From contig CALARR010000352.1 in the NCBI GenBank assembly GCA_937889015.1, forward strand, positions 44,383 through 108,382: a stretch of DNA of 64,000 nt, in the 5' to 3' direction. This document shows positions 42,566 through 51,589 of this stretch, in pieces. Source of the stretch: an uncultured Planctomycetales bacterium. Its GTDB lineage: Bacteria > Planctomycetota > Planctomycetia > Pirellulales > Thermoguttaceae. The notes beneath the pieces are model-generated. The model was not told where the DNA came from. It searched no databases and saw only the letters and a list, made by a program, of their open reading frames with translations. The position numbers were made by a program, and so were the translations under genes. Within the stretch, counting starts at the first letter, position 1; every line of letters starts with the position of its first letter.

Positions 42566-42989
42566 GTTGCCAGCGATCTTGATTTCGGCTTTTGCGATTG
42601 CCTTTTGGGCCCGGCGGCGTTTCCTGCGGACTGGCTGTTGACGGCGGCCGGTCGCGTACGACTAACCCCCGACGCTCGGGTTTGAGGCTCCGATCGATGG
42701 ATCTTCAAGGGGGCGTGTGTCTGGATCGCGCCATGCGCTGGAAGGCTCGGGTGTTGGAATATCTGATGGCCGAGGGGTTCTGTTCCGATGGTAAGGGTGC
42801 TAGGGGTTTTGCGGGTCGTTTGCTGGTGTTCTCGGCAAGTTGGGTGGTTTGCGTCATGATTTGGAGGCAGGTCGTCGATGTGCTAGTCTAAACACTGCCG
42901 GTTAGGCGGTTTCTGGCTTTTGCGGATGTCGTATATTTGAAGTAGATTGGGCAACTCGCTCTACCTTGCGCGCTGGGGGAGTCGGTGAC
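42566..42989. other. upstream region of glgA, no gene seen
   Basis: About 420 bp. The only sizeable frame (42592-42891) has no family resemblance. The glgA promoter is expected here but not recognisable. Confidence 0.35.
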
Positions 42990-44477
42990 GTGAAAATATT
43001 GTTGGCGACCAGTGAAGCGGTCCCCTTCGCAAAGACCGGGGGACTGGCCGACGTGTGCGGCGCCTTGCCCATCGAGCTGGCGAAGCTGGGGCATGAGCCA
43101 ACGCTGATTCTGCCCATGTACCGCCAGGTTTCGTACTCGAGTCAACCGATCGAGCCGTTGGGCATTGATTTCATCGTGCCGATTGGCAGCAAGATGGTGA
43201 CGGGGCATCTGACGCGGAGTCGCTTGCAGGGTTGCGATGCGCCGGTGTATTTCGTGCAGCAGGATCAGTATTACGACCGGGAAGAGCTGTATCGGCTGGA
43301 CGGCAAGGACTACATCGACAACTGCGAGCGGTTCGTTTTCTTCTCGCGGGCCGTGCTGGAAGCGATCCGGCTGTTGGATTTGAAGGTGGACGTGATCCAC
43401 ACCAACGACTGGCAGACGGGGCTGATCCCGGCCTACCTGAAGATTGAGTACCGCAGCGTGCCGCGTTACCAGTCGATCGCCTCGGTGTTCACGATCCACA
43501 ACATGGCCTACCAAGGCCAGTTCTGGCACTGGGACATGTTGCTGACGGGGCTGGATTGGAAGTACTTCAACTGGCACCAGATGGAGTTTTACGGGAAGCT
43601 GAACCTGCTGAAGACGGGGTTGGTATTTTCCGATGCCATCAGCACGGTCAGTCCGCGTTATGCGCAGGAGATTCAGAGCACGGGGCTGGGGTGCGGTCTG
43701 GAGGGGGTGCTGCAGCACCGTTCGGACGTGCTGCGCGGGATTCTCAACGGCATCGACGTGAGCGAGTGGAACCCGGCCAGCGATTCGCATCTTGCCGCGC
43801 GCTACAGTCAGGAGACGGTGCGCGAGGGGAAGCGGATTTGCAAGGCCAAGCTGCAGGAGGAGATGGGGCTGCCGCAGTTGTCCGACGTGCCGCTGCTGGG
43901 CTTTATCGGGCGGCTGGCGGAGCAGAAGGGCATCGACCTGGTGGCCGAAGCGGTGCAGCAGTGGGTGCAGATGAGTGATGCGCAGTGGGTGATTTTGGGC
44001 ACGGGTGAACCGAAGTACCACCGGCTCTTTGAGAAGTTGGTGGAGCGGTTCCCGCAGAAGGTGGCCACACGATTGGACTTCTCCAATCCGTTGGCGCATC
44101 GCATTGAGGCGGGGGCCGACCTGTTCCTGATGCCCAGTCGCTATGAACCGTGTGGTCTGAACCAATTCTACAGCCTGCGTTACGGCACGGTGCCCGTGGT
44201 GCGCGCGACGGGCGGGCTGGCGGACACGATCACGGACTGCAACGAGGCGACCTTGGCGGCGGGCACGGCGAACGGTTTCAGTTTCCAGGAGTACAGTTCG
44301 CTGGCGTTGGGCGAGACCTTGCGCCGCGCGTGCGACACCTACCGCAAGCCGGAGATTTGGGACCGGCTGGTGGAGACGGGCATGCGTCAGGACTGGTCTT
44401 GGGCGCGCAGTGCCCAGCAGTATGTGAAGCTCTACGAGGAGACGCTGGCGCGCACGCGTCAGGCGAGCTGGGCATAG
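42990..44477 (+). CDS. glgA: glycogen synthase GlgA
   Basis: ADP-glucose (or UDP-glucose) dependent alpha-1,4-glucan synthase of GT5 family, 495 residues. The GTG start gives MKILLATSEAVPFAKTGGLADV, with the KTGG nucleotide-sugar motif at 15-18 and a GGGGGAG ribosome-binding site upstream. DVIHTNDWQTGLIPAYLK, FTIHNMAYQGQF, ILNGIDVSEWNP and the C-terminal PSRYEPCGLNQFYSLRYGTVPVVRATGGLADT are all diagnostic. It begins a cluster with two GH57 enzymes and galT, suggesting an alpha-glucan storage pathway. Confidence 0.95.
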   Translation: MKILLATSEAVPFAKTGGLADVCGALPIELAKLGHEPTLILPMYRQVSYSSQPIEPLGIDFIVPIGSKMVTGHLTRSRLQGCDAPVYFVQQDQYYDREELYRLDGKDYIDNCERFVFFSRAVLEAIRLLDLKVDVIHTNDWQTGLIPAYLKIEYRSVPRYQSIASVFTIHNMAYQGQFWHWDMLLTGLDWKYFNWHQMEFYGKLNLLKTGLVFSDAISTVSPRYAQEIQSTGLGCGLEGVLQHRSDVLRGILNGIDVSEWNPASDSHLAARYSQETVREGKRICKAKLQEEMGLPQLSDVPLLGFIGRLAEQKGIDLVAEAVQQWVQMSDAQWVILGTGEPKYHRLFEKLVERFPQKVATRLDFSNPLAHRIEAGADLFLMPSRYEPCGLNQFYSLRYGTVPVVRATGGLADTITDCNEATLAAGTANGFSFQEYSSLALGETLRRACDTYRKPEIWDRLVETGMRQDWSWARSAQQYVKLYEETLARTRQASWA

Positions 44478-44536
44478 AGAACGGATTGGGCCTTCCCTGA
44501 CGGAGCGGAAGGCCGGACTTCAGCGTAAGGACAGCC

Positions 44537-46735
44537 ATGCACGAAGTCTCTCTGGCGTTTTTCTGGCACCAGCACCAGCCTTACTACCCCGACGATGTGG
44601 CCAATGAGAATCCCATGCCTTGGGTGCGTCTGCACGGCACCAAGGACTACTGGGGGATGGCCATGCTGTTGCGGGAAGTGCCGGAGATGCGGGCCACGAT
44701 CAACCTGGTGCCCAGCCTGTTGACGCAGTTGCAGGCGTACACCGAGCAGGGGCACCTGGACACGCATCTGCGCGTGTCGCGCGCCGCGCCCGACGCTTTG
44801 TCGGAAGAGGACTTGTACTACCTGCTGGACAACTTCTTCATGGTCCATGCGGACCAGATGATTCGTCCCTGGCGGCGGTACAACGAGTTGTATCAGAAGC
44901 GGGGGCTGGGGCTGGACCCGGCGGATCGGGCGCGCAAGCGATTTTCCAAGCGGGACCTGGTGGACTTGCAGTGCTGGTCGAATCTGGTGTGGATTCATCC
45001 GCTAGCCTTCGAGCTGGACGCCGAGTTGAACGAGTTCCGGAAGAAGGGGCACCACTGGACCGAGAAGGAGAAGCAGTGGCTGCTGGACAAGCAGATGGAG
45101 CTGCTGCGGCAGGTCATTCCATTGCACCGCGAGTTGCAGGAGCGGGGGCAGATCGAGCTGACCACGACGCCCTTCTACCATCCCATCCTGCCGCTGTTGT
45201 GGGACAAGCGTTTGGCGCGGCGGGCGATGCCGGATGTGGCGCTGCCCAAGCATCTGGAGGGCTATGCGGAAGACGCGGTGGAGCAGGTGCGGCAGGCGGT
45301 GGCCTTTCACGAGAAGACGTTTGGCAGCAAGCCGCGGGGGATGTGGCCCTCGGAAGGCTCGGTGTGCCACGACCTCGTTCCGCACCTGGCCGAGGCGGGG
45401 ATTCAGTGGATCGCCACGGACGAAGAGATCCTATCCTGTTCGACGGACGGCTGGGTGTCGCGTGACGGGAACGGCTATCTGCGCAACCCGGAGATGTTGT
45501 ATCGTCCTTGGCGCGCAGAGCACCAGGGCAAGAGCGTGCAAATGGTCTTCCGCGACCATGCGATGAGCGACCAGATCGGCTTTCATTACCAGCGATACCA
45601 GGCCGAGCACGCGGTGAACGATTTTCTGGGCAAGCTGGAAGCGATCGGCAACGCCACGACCGGCAACGCGGGCCGACGGCCGACGCTGGTGAGCATCATT
45701 CTGGACGGCGAGAACTGCTGGGAATACTATCCCAACGCGGGCGTGGACTTTCTGCGCGGGTTGTACCGGCGTGTCCTGCAGCACCCCAAGGTGAAGCCGG
45801 TGCGGATCAGCGACTATCTGCAGCAGCACCCGGCGACGGACAAGCTGGGGCACGTCTTCCCCGGCAGTTGGATCCAGCACAACTTCGGCATTTGGATCGG
45901 GCATCCGGAATGCAACCAGGCATGGGATGAGTTGTACCAGACGCGGCAGTTTCTGGTTGCGGCGACCAAGCAGAAGCGGCACACGGCCGAGCAACTGAGC
46001 ACGGCCTGGCGCGAGATGCACATCGCCGAGGGGAGCGATTGGTTCTGGTGGTTTGGCGACTCGCACAGTTCGGCCCAGGACACGCTTTTCGACCGGTTGT
46101 TCCGCAAGCACCTGCAGAACGTGTACAGTGTGCTGGGGGCGGAGGCGCCGTCGGAACTGGCTCGGCCCATCAGCCAGGGGAGCCGTTACGCGCGGACGTA
46201 CACGCAACCCACGGGGCTGCTGAACGTGAAGATCAATGGCCGGCGGAGCTACTTCGAGTGGATCAACGCGGGTCGGCTGGCCTGCCAGGGTCCGCGTGGG
46301 ACGATGAGCATGTCGCGGGAGACGATCATCAGCGATCTGCACTTCGGTTTCGACACGGAGCGTTTGCTGGTGCGTTTGGACGCGCGGGGCGGCCCGGTTC
46401 GCGAGCAGTTGGCCGAGATCCAGAGTCTGCGTTTCCGGTTCTTGCGTCCGGAGGGTTTTGAGTTGGTGATCGCCTCGCCCGCGTTTCGCACGGCGGCCGC
46501 GCAGCTCTATCACAACGGCGTGCCGGTGAGCGAATCGGAGATCCAGGCGGCGGGGGATCTGCTGTTCGAGTTGGCGATTCCCTGCCGCAGCCTGGCCCTT
46601 TCGACCGACGACCCGATCCACTTCTTTCTGGAGTTGATTCGCGACGAGGCTTCGGTGGAGCGGATTCCGCACGAGGGGGCGATCGAGACCGTCGTCCCCT
46701 CGCCGGATTTTGAACTGATCATGTGGCAAGCGTGA
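44537..46735 (+). CDS. glycoside hydrolase family 57 (amylase/branching-type)
   Basis: A 732-residue GH57 enzyme acting on alpha-glucans. The N-terminal motif FWHQHQPYY is the first GH57 conserved region; the catalytic nucleophile region is GMWPSEGSVC with E273, and SIILDGENCWEYY carries the likely acid/base Asp. The C-terminal half has beta-sandwich-like sequence (NVKINGRRSYFEWINAG). The region PWRRYNELYQKRGL is a common helical insertion. Relatives include Pyrococcus-type amylases and related alpha-glucan enzymes, so hydrolysis, branching or transglycosylation cannot be told apart here. It lies 59 bp downstream of glgA. Confidence 0.92.
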   Translation: MHEVSLAFFWHQHQPYYPDDVANENPMPWVRLHGTKDYWGMAMLLREVPEMRATINLVPSLLTQLQAYTEQGHLDTHLRVSRAAPDALSEEDLYYLLDNFFMVHADQMIRPWRRYNELYQKRGLGLDPADRARKRFSKRDLVDLQCWSNLVWIHPLAFELDAELNEFRKKGHHWTEKEKQWLLDKQMELLRQVIPLHRELQERGQIELTTTPFYHPILPLLWDKRLARRAMPDVALPKHLEGYAEDAVEQVRQAVAFHEKTFGSKPRGMWPSEGSVCHDLVPHLAEAGIQWIATDEEILSCSTDGWVSRDGNGYLRNPEMLYRPWRAEHQGKSVQMVFRDHAMSDQIGFHYQRYQAEHAVNDFLGKLEAIGNATTGNAGRRPTLVSIILDGENCWEYYPNAGVDFLRGLYRRVLQHPKVKPVRISDYLQQHPATDKLGHVFPGSWIQHNFGIWIGHPECNQAWDELYQTRQFLVAATKQKRHTAEQLSTAWREMHIAEGSDWFWWFGDSHSSAQDTLFDRLFRKHLQNVYSVLGAEAPSELARPISQGSRYARTYTQPTGLLNVKINGRRSYFEWINAGRLACQGPRGTMSMSRETIISDLHFGFDTERLLVRLDARGGPVREQLAEIQSLRFRFLRPEGFELVIASPAFRTAAAQLYHNGVPVSESEIQAAGDLLFELAIPCRSLALSTDDPIHFFLELIRDEASVERIPHEGAIETVVPSPDFELIMWQA

Positions 46736-46848
46736 GGAAGGATGCGGAGACCGGAATGAACGGTACACTCCGCCTTTCAAGGCCGATCGGTTCCGCCGCC
46801 AACGGCCGCGCAATGACCACTCACCCTTAAGCACAGTTGATTGCTCGA

Positions 46849-47889
46849 ATGACAGATCTACGGAAAGATCCGATTGTTGGCCGCTGGGTGATTATCGCCA
46901 AGAGCCGCGCGCGCCGGCCGCACGATTTTGACTCCACACCGCTGCGCCGTCCGGAACGGTTCTGCCCTTTCTGCGAGGGGCACGAGGACAAGACCACCAG
47001 CGAGATCATCGCCTACCGCAATCCGGGGACGCAGCGGAACCGTCCGGGTTGGCGCGTGCGCGTGGTGCCCAACAAGTTTCCGGCCCTGGAGATCGAAGGC
47101 GAGTTGAACAAGCGGGGCGAGGGCATCTATGACATGATGCGGGGCGTGGGGGCGCACGAGGTGATCATCGAGACGCCCAACCATTTGCTGAGCACGTCGG
47201 AGCTTTCGGACGAGCAGCTCCGCGAGGTGTTGTGGGTGTATCGGGATCGGCTGGTGGACCTGAAGCGCGACCCGCGCCTGGTGTATGGCATGATCTTCAA
47301 GAACGTGGGTGCGGCGGCGGGCGCGACGTTGGAGCACACGCACAGCCAGTTGATCGTCACGCCCATCGTGCCCATCAACGTGTGGGAGGAGATGACTGGT
47401 TCGCTGGAGTTTTATAACTACCGTGGGCGGTGCGTGTACTGCGACATGATTCAGCAGGAACTGGCCGGCGAGAAACGGATCGTGCTGGACACGCCGGGCT
47501 TCGTGGCCTTTTGTCCCTTTGCCAGCCGGTTTCCCTTTGAGACCTGGATTCTGCCCAAGGTGCACTTCAGTCATTACGAGAACATCCAGAAGAATGGAGT
47601 GGATGATTTGTCCGGCGTGATGCGGCAAGTGATCGCCAAGATCGAGGCCGCCCTGGACCGGCCCGCATACAATTACATCATTCACACGGCCCCCTTTGAC
47701 ACACAGGAGTTGGGGCACTATCACTGGCATATAGAGATTATTCCGAGTTTGACGAAGCCGGCTGGTTTTGAGTGGGGTACGGGTTTTTACATCAACCCTG
47801 TTCCGCCCGAGGAGGCCGCGGCCTTTCTGCGGGAGATCGAAGTTGACCTGCACGAGCCGCAAAATATCCGGATCAGGGAAACTGGATAA
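46849..47889 (+). CDS. galT: galactose-1-phosphate uridylyltransferase
   Basis: Histidine-triad-like enzyme transferring uridylyl between UDP-glucose and galactose-1-phosphate; 346 residues. The nucleophile motif is HTHSQ (residues 163-167) in GATLEHTHSQLI, where H165 corresponds to the classic nucleophilic His. Zinc-binding cysteines are in CPFCEG (39 and 42), and HYHWHIEIIPSLTKPAGFEWGTG is the C-terminal signature. The HTHSQ variant (not HPHCQ) is frequent in broad-specificity GalT/ADP-glucose phosphorylase-like members. In a glycogen cluster an ADP- or UDP-glucose role is plausible, so true galactose specificity is not certain. Confidence 0.9.
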   Translation: MTDLRKDPIVGRWVIIAKSRARRPHDFDSTPLRRPERFCPFCEGHEDKTTSEIIAYRNPGTQRNRPGWRVRVVPNKFPALEIEGELNKRGEGIYDMMRGVGAHEVIIETPNHLLSTSELSDEQLREVLWVYRDRLVDLKRDPRLVYGMIFKNVGAAAGATLEHTHSQLIVTPIVPINVWEEMTGSLEFYNYRGRCVYCDMIQQELAGEKRIVLDTPGFVAFCPFASRFPFETWILPKVHFSHYENIQKNGVDDLSGVMRQVIAKIEAALDRPAYNYIIHTAPFDTQELGHYHWHIEIIPSLTKPAGFEWGTGFYINPVPPEEAAAFLREIEVDLHEPQNIRIRETG

Positions 47890-48093
47890 CGTGGGGGATG
47901 CTTGCCGATGATGGAACTATTGCATCTCGGAGAAGCAGTGTCGCTGGTGTGGGTTTTGGCATGCCGTGGGTCATGCTCCGGCGCCGTCCGTCGCGCGACA
48001 CCGTTTCTCACGGGATCGATAGCCGCCGCTCCGTTCCCGTCGCAGCCCGGGAATGCCCACCCCATCATCCTCCCTTGAACGTTCAGATCGACG

Positions 48094-50262
48094 ATGGCAA
48101 ACCGTATCCGACTTGTCCTGGCCCTCCACAACCACCAGCCGATTGGCAATTTCCATCACGTCATCGAGCAGGCCTACCAAGAGAGTTATCTGCCTTTCCT
48201 GGAGGTCTTCAGCCGTTTTGAATCGCTGAAGATTGCCCTGCACACCAGCGGTTCGCTGATTGAGTGGCTCGAGGCGAACCATCCCGAGTACCTCGACCGG
48301 TTGGCGGGGCTTGTGGCTCGGCATCAGGTCGAGATTCTGGGCGGGGCCTTCTTCGAGCCGATCCTGGCCATGATCCCCCCGCGCGATCGCATCGGCCAGA
48401 TTCGCACCTATAGCCGCTGGCTGGAAGATCGTCTGGGCGCTGCGGTGCGCGGCATGTGGATCCCCGAACGGGTTTGGGAGCAGGGCTTCACCAAGGACCT
48501 GGTGGATGCGGGCATCGAATACACGCTGTTGGATGACTTTCACTTCAAGTGTGCCGGCCTGTCCGAGTCCGATCTGCACGGTTATTACGTTACGGAGGAT
48601 GAAGGACGGCTGCTGTCGGTCTTCCCGGGCAGCGAACCGCTGCGCTATATGATCCCGTTTGCCGATCCGCAGCGGACGATCGACTACCTGGGCCAGATTG
48701 CCGCCAGCCGCGAAGACGCGGTGGTGGTGTTTGGCGACGACGGCGAGAAGTTTGGCACCTGGCCCCAGACCCACAAGCACGTCTACACCGATGGGTGGCT
48801 GGAGCGGTTCTTCCATGCCCTGGCGCAGAACCAGCACTGGATCGAGGTCACGACGCTCTCCGAGGCGATCGACCACGTGTCGGCGCTGGGCAAGGTGTAT
48901 CTGCCCAATTGCAGCTACCGCGAGATGACCGAGTGGGTGTTGCCCCCCCAGCAGCAGGCCGAGTATCACCGGATCGCGCACGAGATGGAACACGACAGCC
49001 GCTGGCCGACGCTCAAGACGTTCGTCCGCGGCGGGTTCTGGCGGAACTTCAAGGTTCGCTATCCGGAATCGGACGAGATGTATGCGCGGATGATGATGGT
49101 CAGCGGGCGATTGGAACAGGGCCTGGAGCGCGGGGCGCATGGCGAGCAACTCGACCGGGCCCGGACGGCCCTCTACCGCGGTCAATGCAACTGCGGCTAT
49201 TGGCACGGGGCTTTCGGCGGGGTGTATCTGCCGCACCTGCGCAACGCCGTGTACCACGACCTGATCACGTCTGACAATCTGCTGGACCAGATTGCGGGCC
49301 GGCAGGAGCCGTGGGTTGAGGCTACGGTCGGCGATTTCAATCTCGACAGCCATCCGGAAGTGCAACTGACCAACGATCGGATGATGGCCCTGGTGGCCCC
49401 CCGCCGTGGCGGTCAACTGTATGAGTTGGACGTGCGGAGCATCGCCCACAACCTGCTGGCGACCCTGGCTCGCCGGCCCGAGGCCTATCACGCCAAGGTT
49501 CTGGCCGGCGCCGACGGGGCCAACGGCCAGTGCGCCAGCATCCACGAGCGGGTGGTCTTCAAACAAGAGGGGCTTGACCAGCGGATCCAGTACGACGACT
49601 ACCTACGGAAGAGCCTGTTGGATCACTTCTACGAAGAGAACGCCACACTGGACCAGGTGTCCAGCGGGACGGCCGTTCGCTGCGGTGATTTTCTGTTGGG
49701 GGCCTACGACGCGCGTGTGCGCCGCAATCCGGACCGGATGCAGGTGGTCATGTCGCGTGAAGGCCATGCCTGCGGCGTGCCGGTGAAGATCACCAAGGGG
49801 CTTACGCTGAACGCGGGCAGTTCGACGCTGGAGATCGCCTATCTTCTTGAGAACCTGCCCCAGGATCGGTCGTTGCATTTCGGGGTGGAAATGAACTTCG
49901 CTGGCCTGCCTGCCGGCGCCGACGACCGGTACTTTTTCGACGTCGATCAGCAGCGTTTGGGCCAGCTCGGCAACCGGCTAAATCTGACCGATGTGAGCGG
50001 CTTGGGATTGTGTGACGAGTGGCTGGGGATTGCCGTGGCGTTGAAGACCTCCTGTCCGACGAATTTCTGGACCTATCCGGTGGAGACCGTCAGCCAGTCG
50101 GAAGGCGGCTTCGAATTGGTGCATCAGTCGGTGGTGGTCCTGCCGCACTGGCAGGTTCGCGGCGACGCCCAAGGCCGCTGGAGCATGACCATGCAGATGT
50201 CGCTGGACACCAGCCGGGCCGAGAGCCGGAACGACTGCCACGCTTGTGCGGCGGCGACCTGA
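48094..50262 (+). CDS. GH57 4-alpha-glucanotransferase/alpha-amylase
   Basis: A 722-residue GH57 enzyme of the glucanotransferase subgroup. It has LALHNHQPIGNF near the N-terminus, the nucleophile E125 in RGMWIPERVWEQGF and the acid Asp215/216 in VVFGDDGEKFGTWP. The middle part matches the DUF1925 helical region (WVLPPQQQAEYHRIA, NCGYWHGAFGGVYLPHLRNAVY) and the C-terminus DUF1926-type beta domain (HFYEENATLDQVSS). This resembles Thermococcus 4-alpha-glucanotransferase in layout. Remodelling or degradation of glycogen is a likely role with the neighbouring enzymes. The start ATG follows about 200 bp of noncoding DNA, so it may have its own promoter. Confidence 0.92.
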   Translation: MANRIRLVLALHNHQPIGNFHHVIEQAYQESYLPFLEVFSRFESLKIALHTSGSLIEWLEANHPEYLDRLAGLVARHQVEILGGAFFEPILAMIPPRDRIGQIRTYSRWLEDRLGAAVRGMWIPERVWEQGFTKDLVDAGIEYTLLDDFHFKCAGLSESDLHGYYVTEDEGRLLSVFPGSEPLRYMIPFADPQRTIDYLGQIAASREDAVVVFGDDGEKFGTWPQTHKHVYTDGWLERFFHALAQNQHWIEVTTLSEAIDHVSALGKVYLPNCSYREMTEWVLPPQQQAEYHRIAHEMEHDSRWPTLKTFVRGGFWRNFKVRYPESDEMYARMMMVSGRLEQGLERGAHGEQLDRARTALYRGQCNCGYWHGAFGGVYLPHLRNAVYHDLITSDNLLDQIAGRQEPWVEATVGDFNLDSHPEVQLTNDRMMALVAPRRGGQLYELDVRSIAHNLLATLARRPEAYHAKVLAGADGANGQCASIHERVVFKQEGLDQRIQYDDYLRKSLLDHFYEENATLDQVSSGTAVRCGDFLLGAYDARVRRNPDRMQVVMSREGHACGVPVKITKGLTLNAGSSTLEIAYLLENLPQDRSLHFGVEMNFAGLPAGADDRYFFDVDQQRLGQLGNRLNLTDVSGLGLCDEWLGIAVALKTSCPTNFWTYPVETVSQSEGGFELVHQSVVVLPHWQVRGDAQGRWSMTMQMSLDTSRAESRNDCHACAAAT

Positions 50263-50338
50263 GATCGGCGCCGGGCCGTTGGAACCGCGTCCGATTGACG
50301 GAGGACAGGCGCGCAAGAGTCTGGCAGTAGGGGATGTG

Positions 50339-50445
50339 CTTGTGCGCACTCATGGTGCGTGCAAGAAGCACGCACCCTACCGGACTGGGCGAAGACCTCT
50401 TGCGGCTGCGCCGTGCTGATAGGCGAGCTATCGGGGCCACCGCGC
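50339..50445 (+). repeat. R6 repeat, copy a
   Basis: About 105 bp, similar to 51449-51557. It starts with a perfect hairpin GGTGCGTGC / GCACGCACC at 50354-50376 and continues through CCGGACTGG and GGCGAGCTATCGGG. It ends just before the stop codon of the ferredoxin gene. Confidence 0.7.
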
Positions 50446-50448
50446 GAT

Positions 50449-50682
50449 TCAAGCCGGTATCGGCGTGCGCGTCGTTGCGGCTTCGCTGTCTATCGCCGGA
50501 CTGACCTCCACGGCGTCGAACGGGCATTGCTGGACGCAGATCATGCAGCCCACGCATTGCCCGGCGACGGGGCGGGGATAGGCTTCTTCGCGCGGCATAT
50601 CAATGGCGTCGTGCGGACAGACATCGGCACAAATGCCGCAGCCGGTGCATTCGCGGCGGATGAGCGTCCACGACCAATCCAT
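50449..50682 (-). CDS. 2x[4Fe-4S] ferredoxin
   Basis: A 77-residue ferredoxin with two cluster motifs, CTGCGICADVCPHDAI and CVGCMICVQQCPFDAV, both full CxxCxxCxxxCP sets able to bind [4Fe-4S] clusters. The short N-terminal MDWSWTLIRRE and the acidic C-terminal end lack extra domains. The start lies four bases beyond the stop of the upstream membrane protein on the same strand, so the two are probably cotranscribed. It may carry electrons to or from a membrane component; the partner is unknown. Confidence 0.9.
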   Translation of the reverse strand: MDWSWTLIRRECTGCGICADVCPHDAIDMPREEAYPRPVAGQCVGCMICVQQCPFDAVEVSPAIDSEAATTRTPIPA

Positions 50683-50685
50683 GGG

Positions 50686-51315
50686 CTAGGCTCCCTGGCC
50701 ATTTCGCAGCCGTCTCAGGGCTGAGAGCACGCCCCAGACGAACACCGCCAGCAGGAGCGGGAAGCAGACGTAGAACGTAAGCTGCGTGAGTTCCAGGCCA
50801 TGCGGATCGGCGTTGGATCGCAAGTGGGTTTTGACGTAGGTCCAGAAGGGACTGGGATGAGTGGCCAGGTACTCGCCGCTGGGCGCCTCGGCGACGAAGG
50901 TGAAGCCCACGATGTTCAGGAGGTTCGCGGCGAACATCAGGTACAGGGCGCGCAACCCGTTGGGCGAACCCACCTCGTGCCCCCCGTGGAACAGCCGGAG
51001 GACCAGGGCCACGCTGAACAACACGGCGGCGATCGGGTAGAAGGGCACGGCCATCTTGATGTCGGCCATGATGTCCGGGTTGAGGGCCAGGTACCCGACC
51101 AGAACGACCATGGCCAGGAGGATATCCACGATCAAGACCGTGGCAATCCTCCATAGTTCAGTCGAGACGCGAAGTGTGAGGTGCTTTTCCAGCGAGCGGT
51201 AGTAGTCCTGCACCAGTGCCAATCCGGCGGCCAGGATGCCGAGCATGATGGAGACGTTCAACAGGTTTTGAAGCGTCCAGACTTCGAGTGCTTTGGCGAT
51301 ATCGTGTGCGGTCAT
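50686..51315 (-). CDS. hypothetical membrane protein linked to ferredoxin
   Basis: A 209-residue protein with five predicted membrane helices: LNVSIMLGILAAGLALVQDY, ATVLIVDILLAMVVLVGYLAL, AVPFYPIAAVLFSVALVLRLF, LYLMFAANLLNIVGFTFV and LTFYVCFPLLLAVFVWGVL. There are no cofactor-binding Cys or His clusters apart from a few His between helices. I do not recognise the family. Its tight pairing with a ferredoxin suggests a small membrane redox unit or a structural partner, but nothing in the sequence shows electron transfer directly. Confidence 0.7.
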   Translation of the reverse strand: MTAHDIAKALEVWTLQNLLNVSIMLGILAAGLALVQDYYRSLEKHLTLRVSTELWRIATVLIVDILLAMVVLVGYLALNPDIMADIKMAVPFYPIAAVLFSVALVLRLFHGGHEVGSPNGLRALYLMFAANLLNIVGFTFVAEAPSGEYLATHPSPFWTYVKTHLRSNADPHGLELTQLTFYVCFPLLLAVFVWGVLSALRRLRNGQGA

Positions 51316-51448
51316 GGGCTCCCTCTTGTTAGGTCCGGCAAATTGTAGGGCCGGGGATCAATACCCCGGAAGGGAGCATCGCATGCGGTCGTTGGGCCCA
51401 CGGAGGTGGAGCCGGGGCCCTCCGGGACTGTTGACGGCTAGGCAGGAG

Positions 51449-51557
51449 TAGGGTGCGAGCCTGTGCGCGCTGTGGCACGCCAGAGGCACGCACCCTGCCG
51501 GACTGGACGAAGCCCTGTTGCGGCTGTGCCGCCGGATGGCGAGCTATCGGGACCACC
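51449..51557 (+). repeat. R6 repeat, copy b
   Basis: Same blocks as copy a (GCACGCACCCTGCCGGACTGG, GCGGCTG, GGCGAGCTATCGGG) with a weaker hairpin. The two copies flank the ferredoxin/membrane protein module in direct orientation. Confidence 0.7.
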
Positions 51558-51589
51558 CTGCAAGTTGGGGCCGTCGGCCAGTTCTGCGC

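Noticed and set aside
42592..42891. A 99-codon plus-strand frame upstream of glgA
   Set aside because: No ribosome-binding site or family resemblance; left as intergenic.
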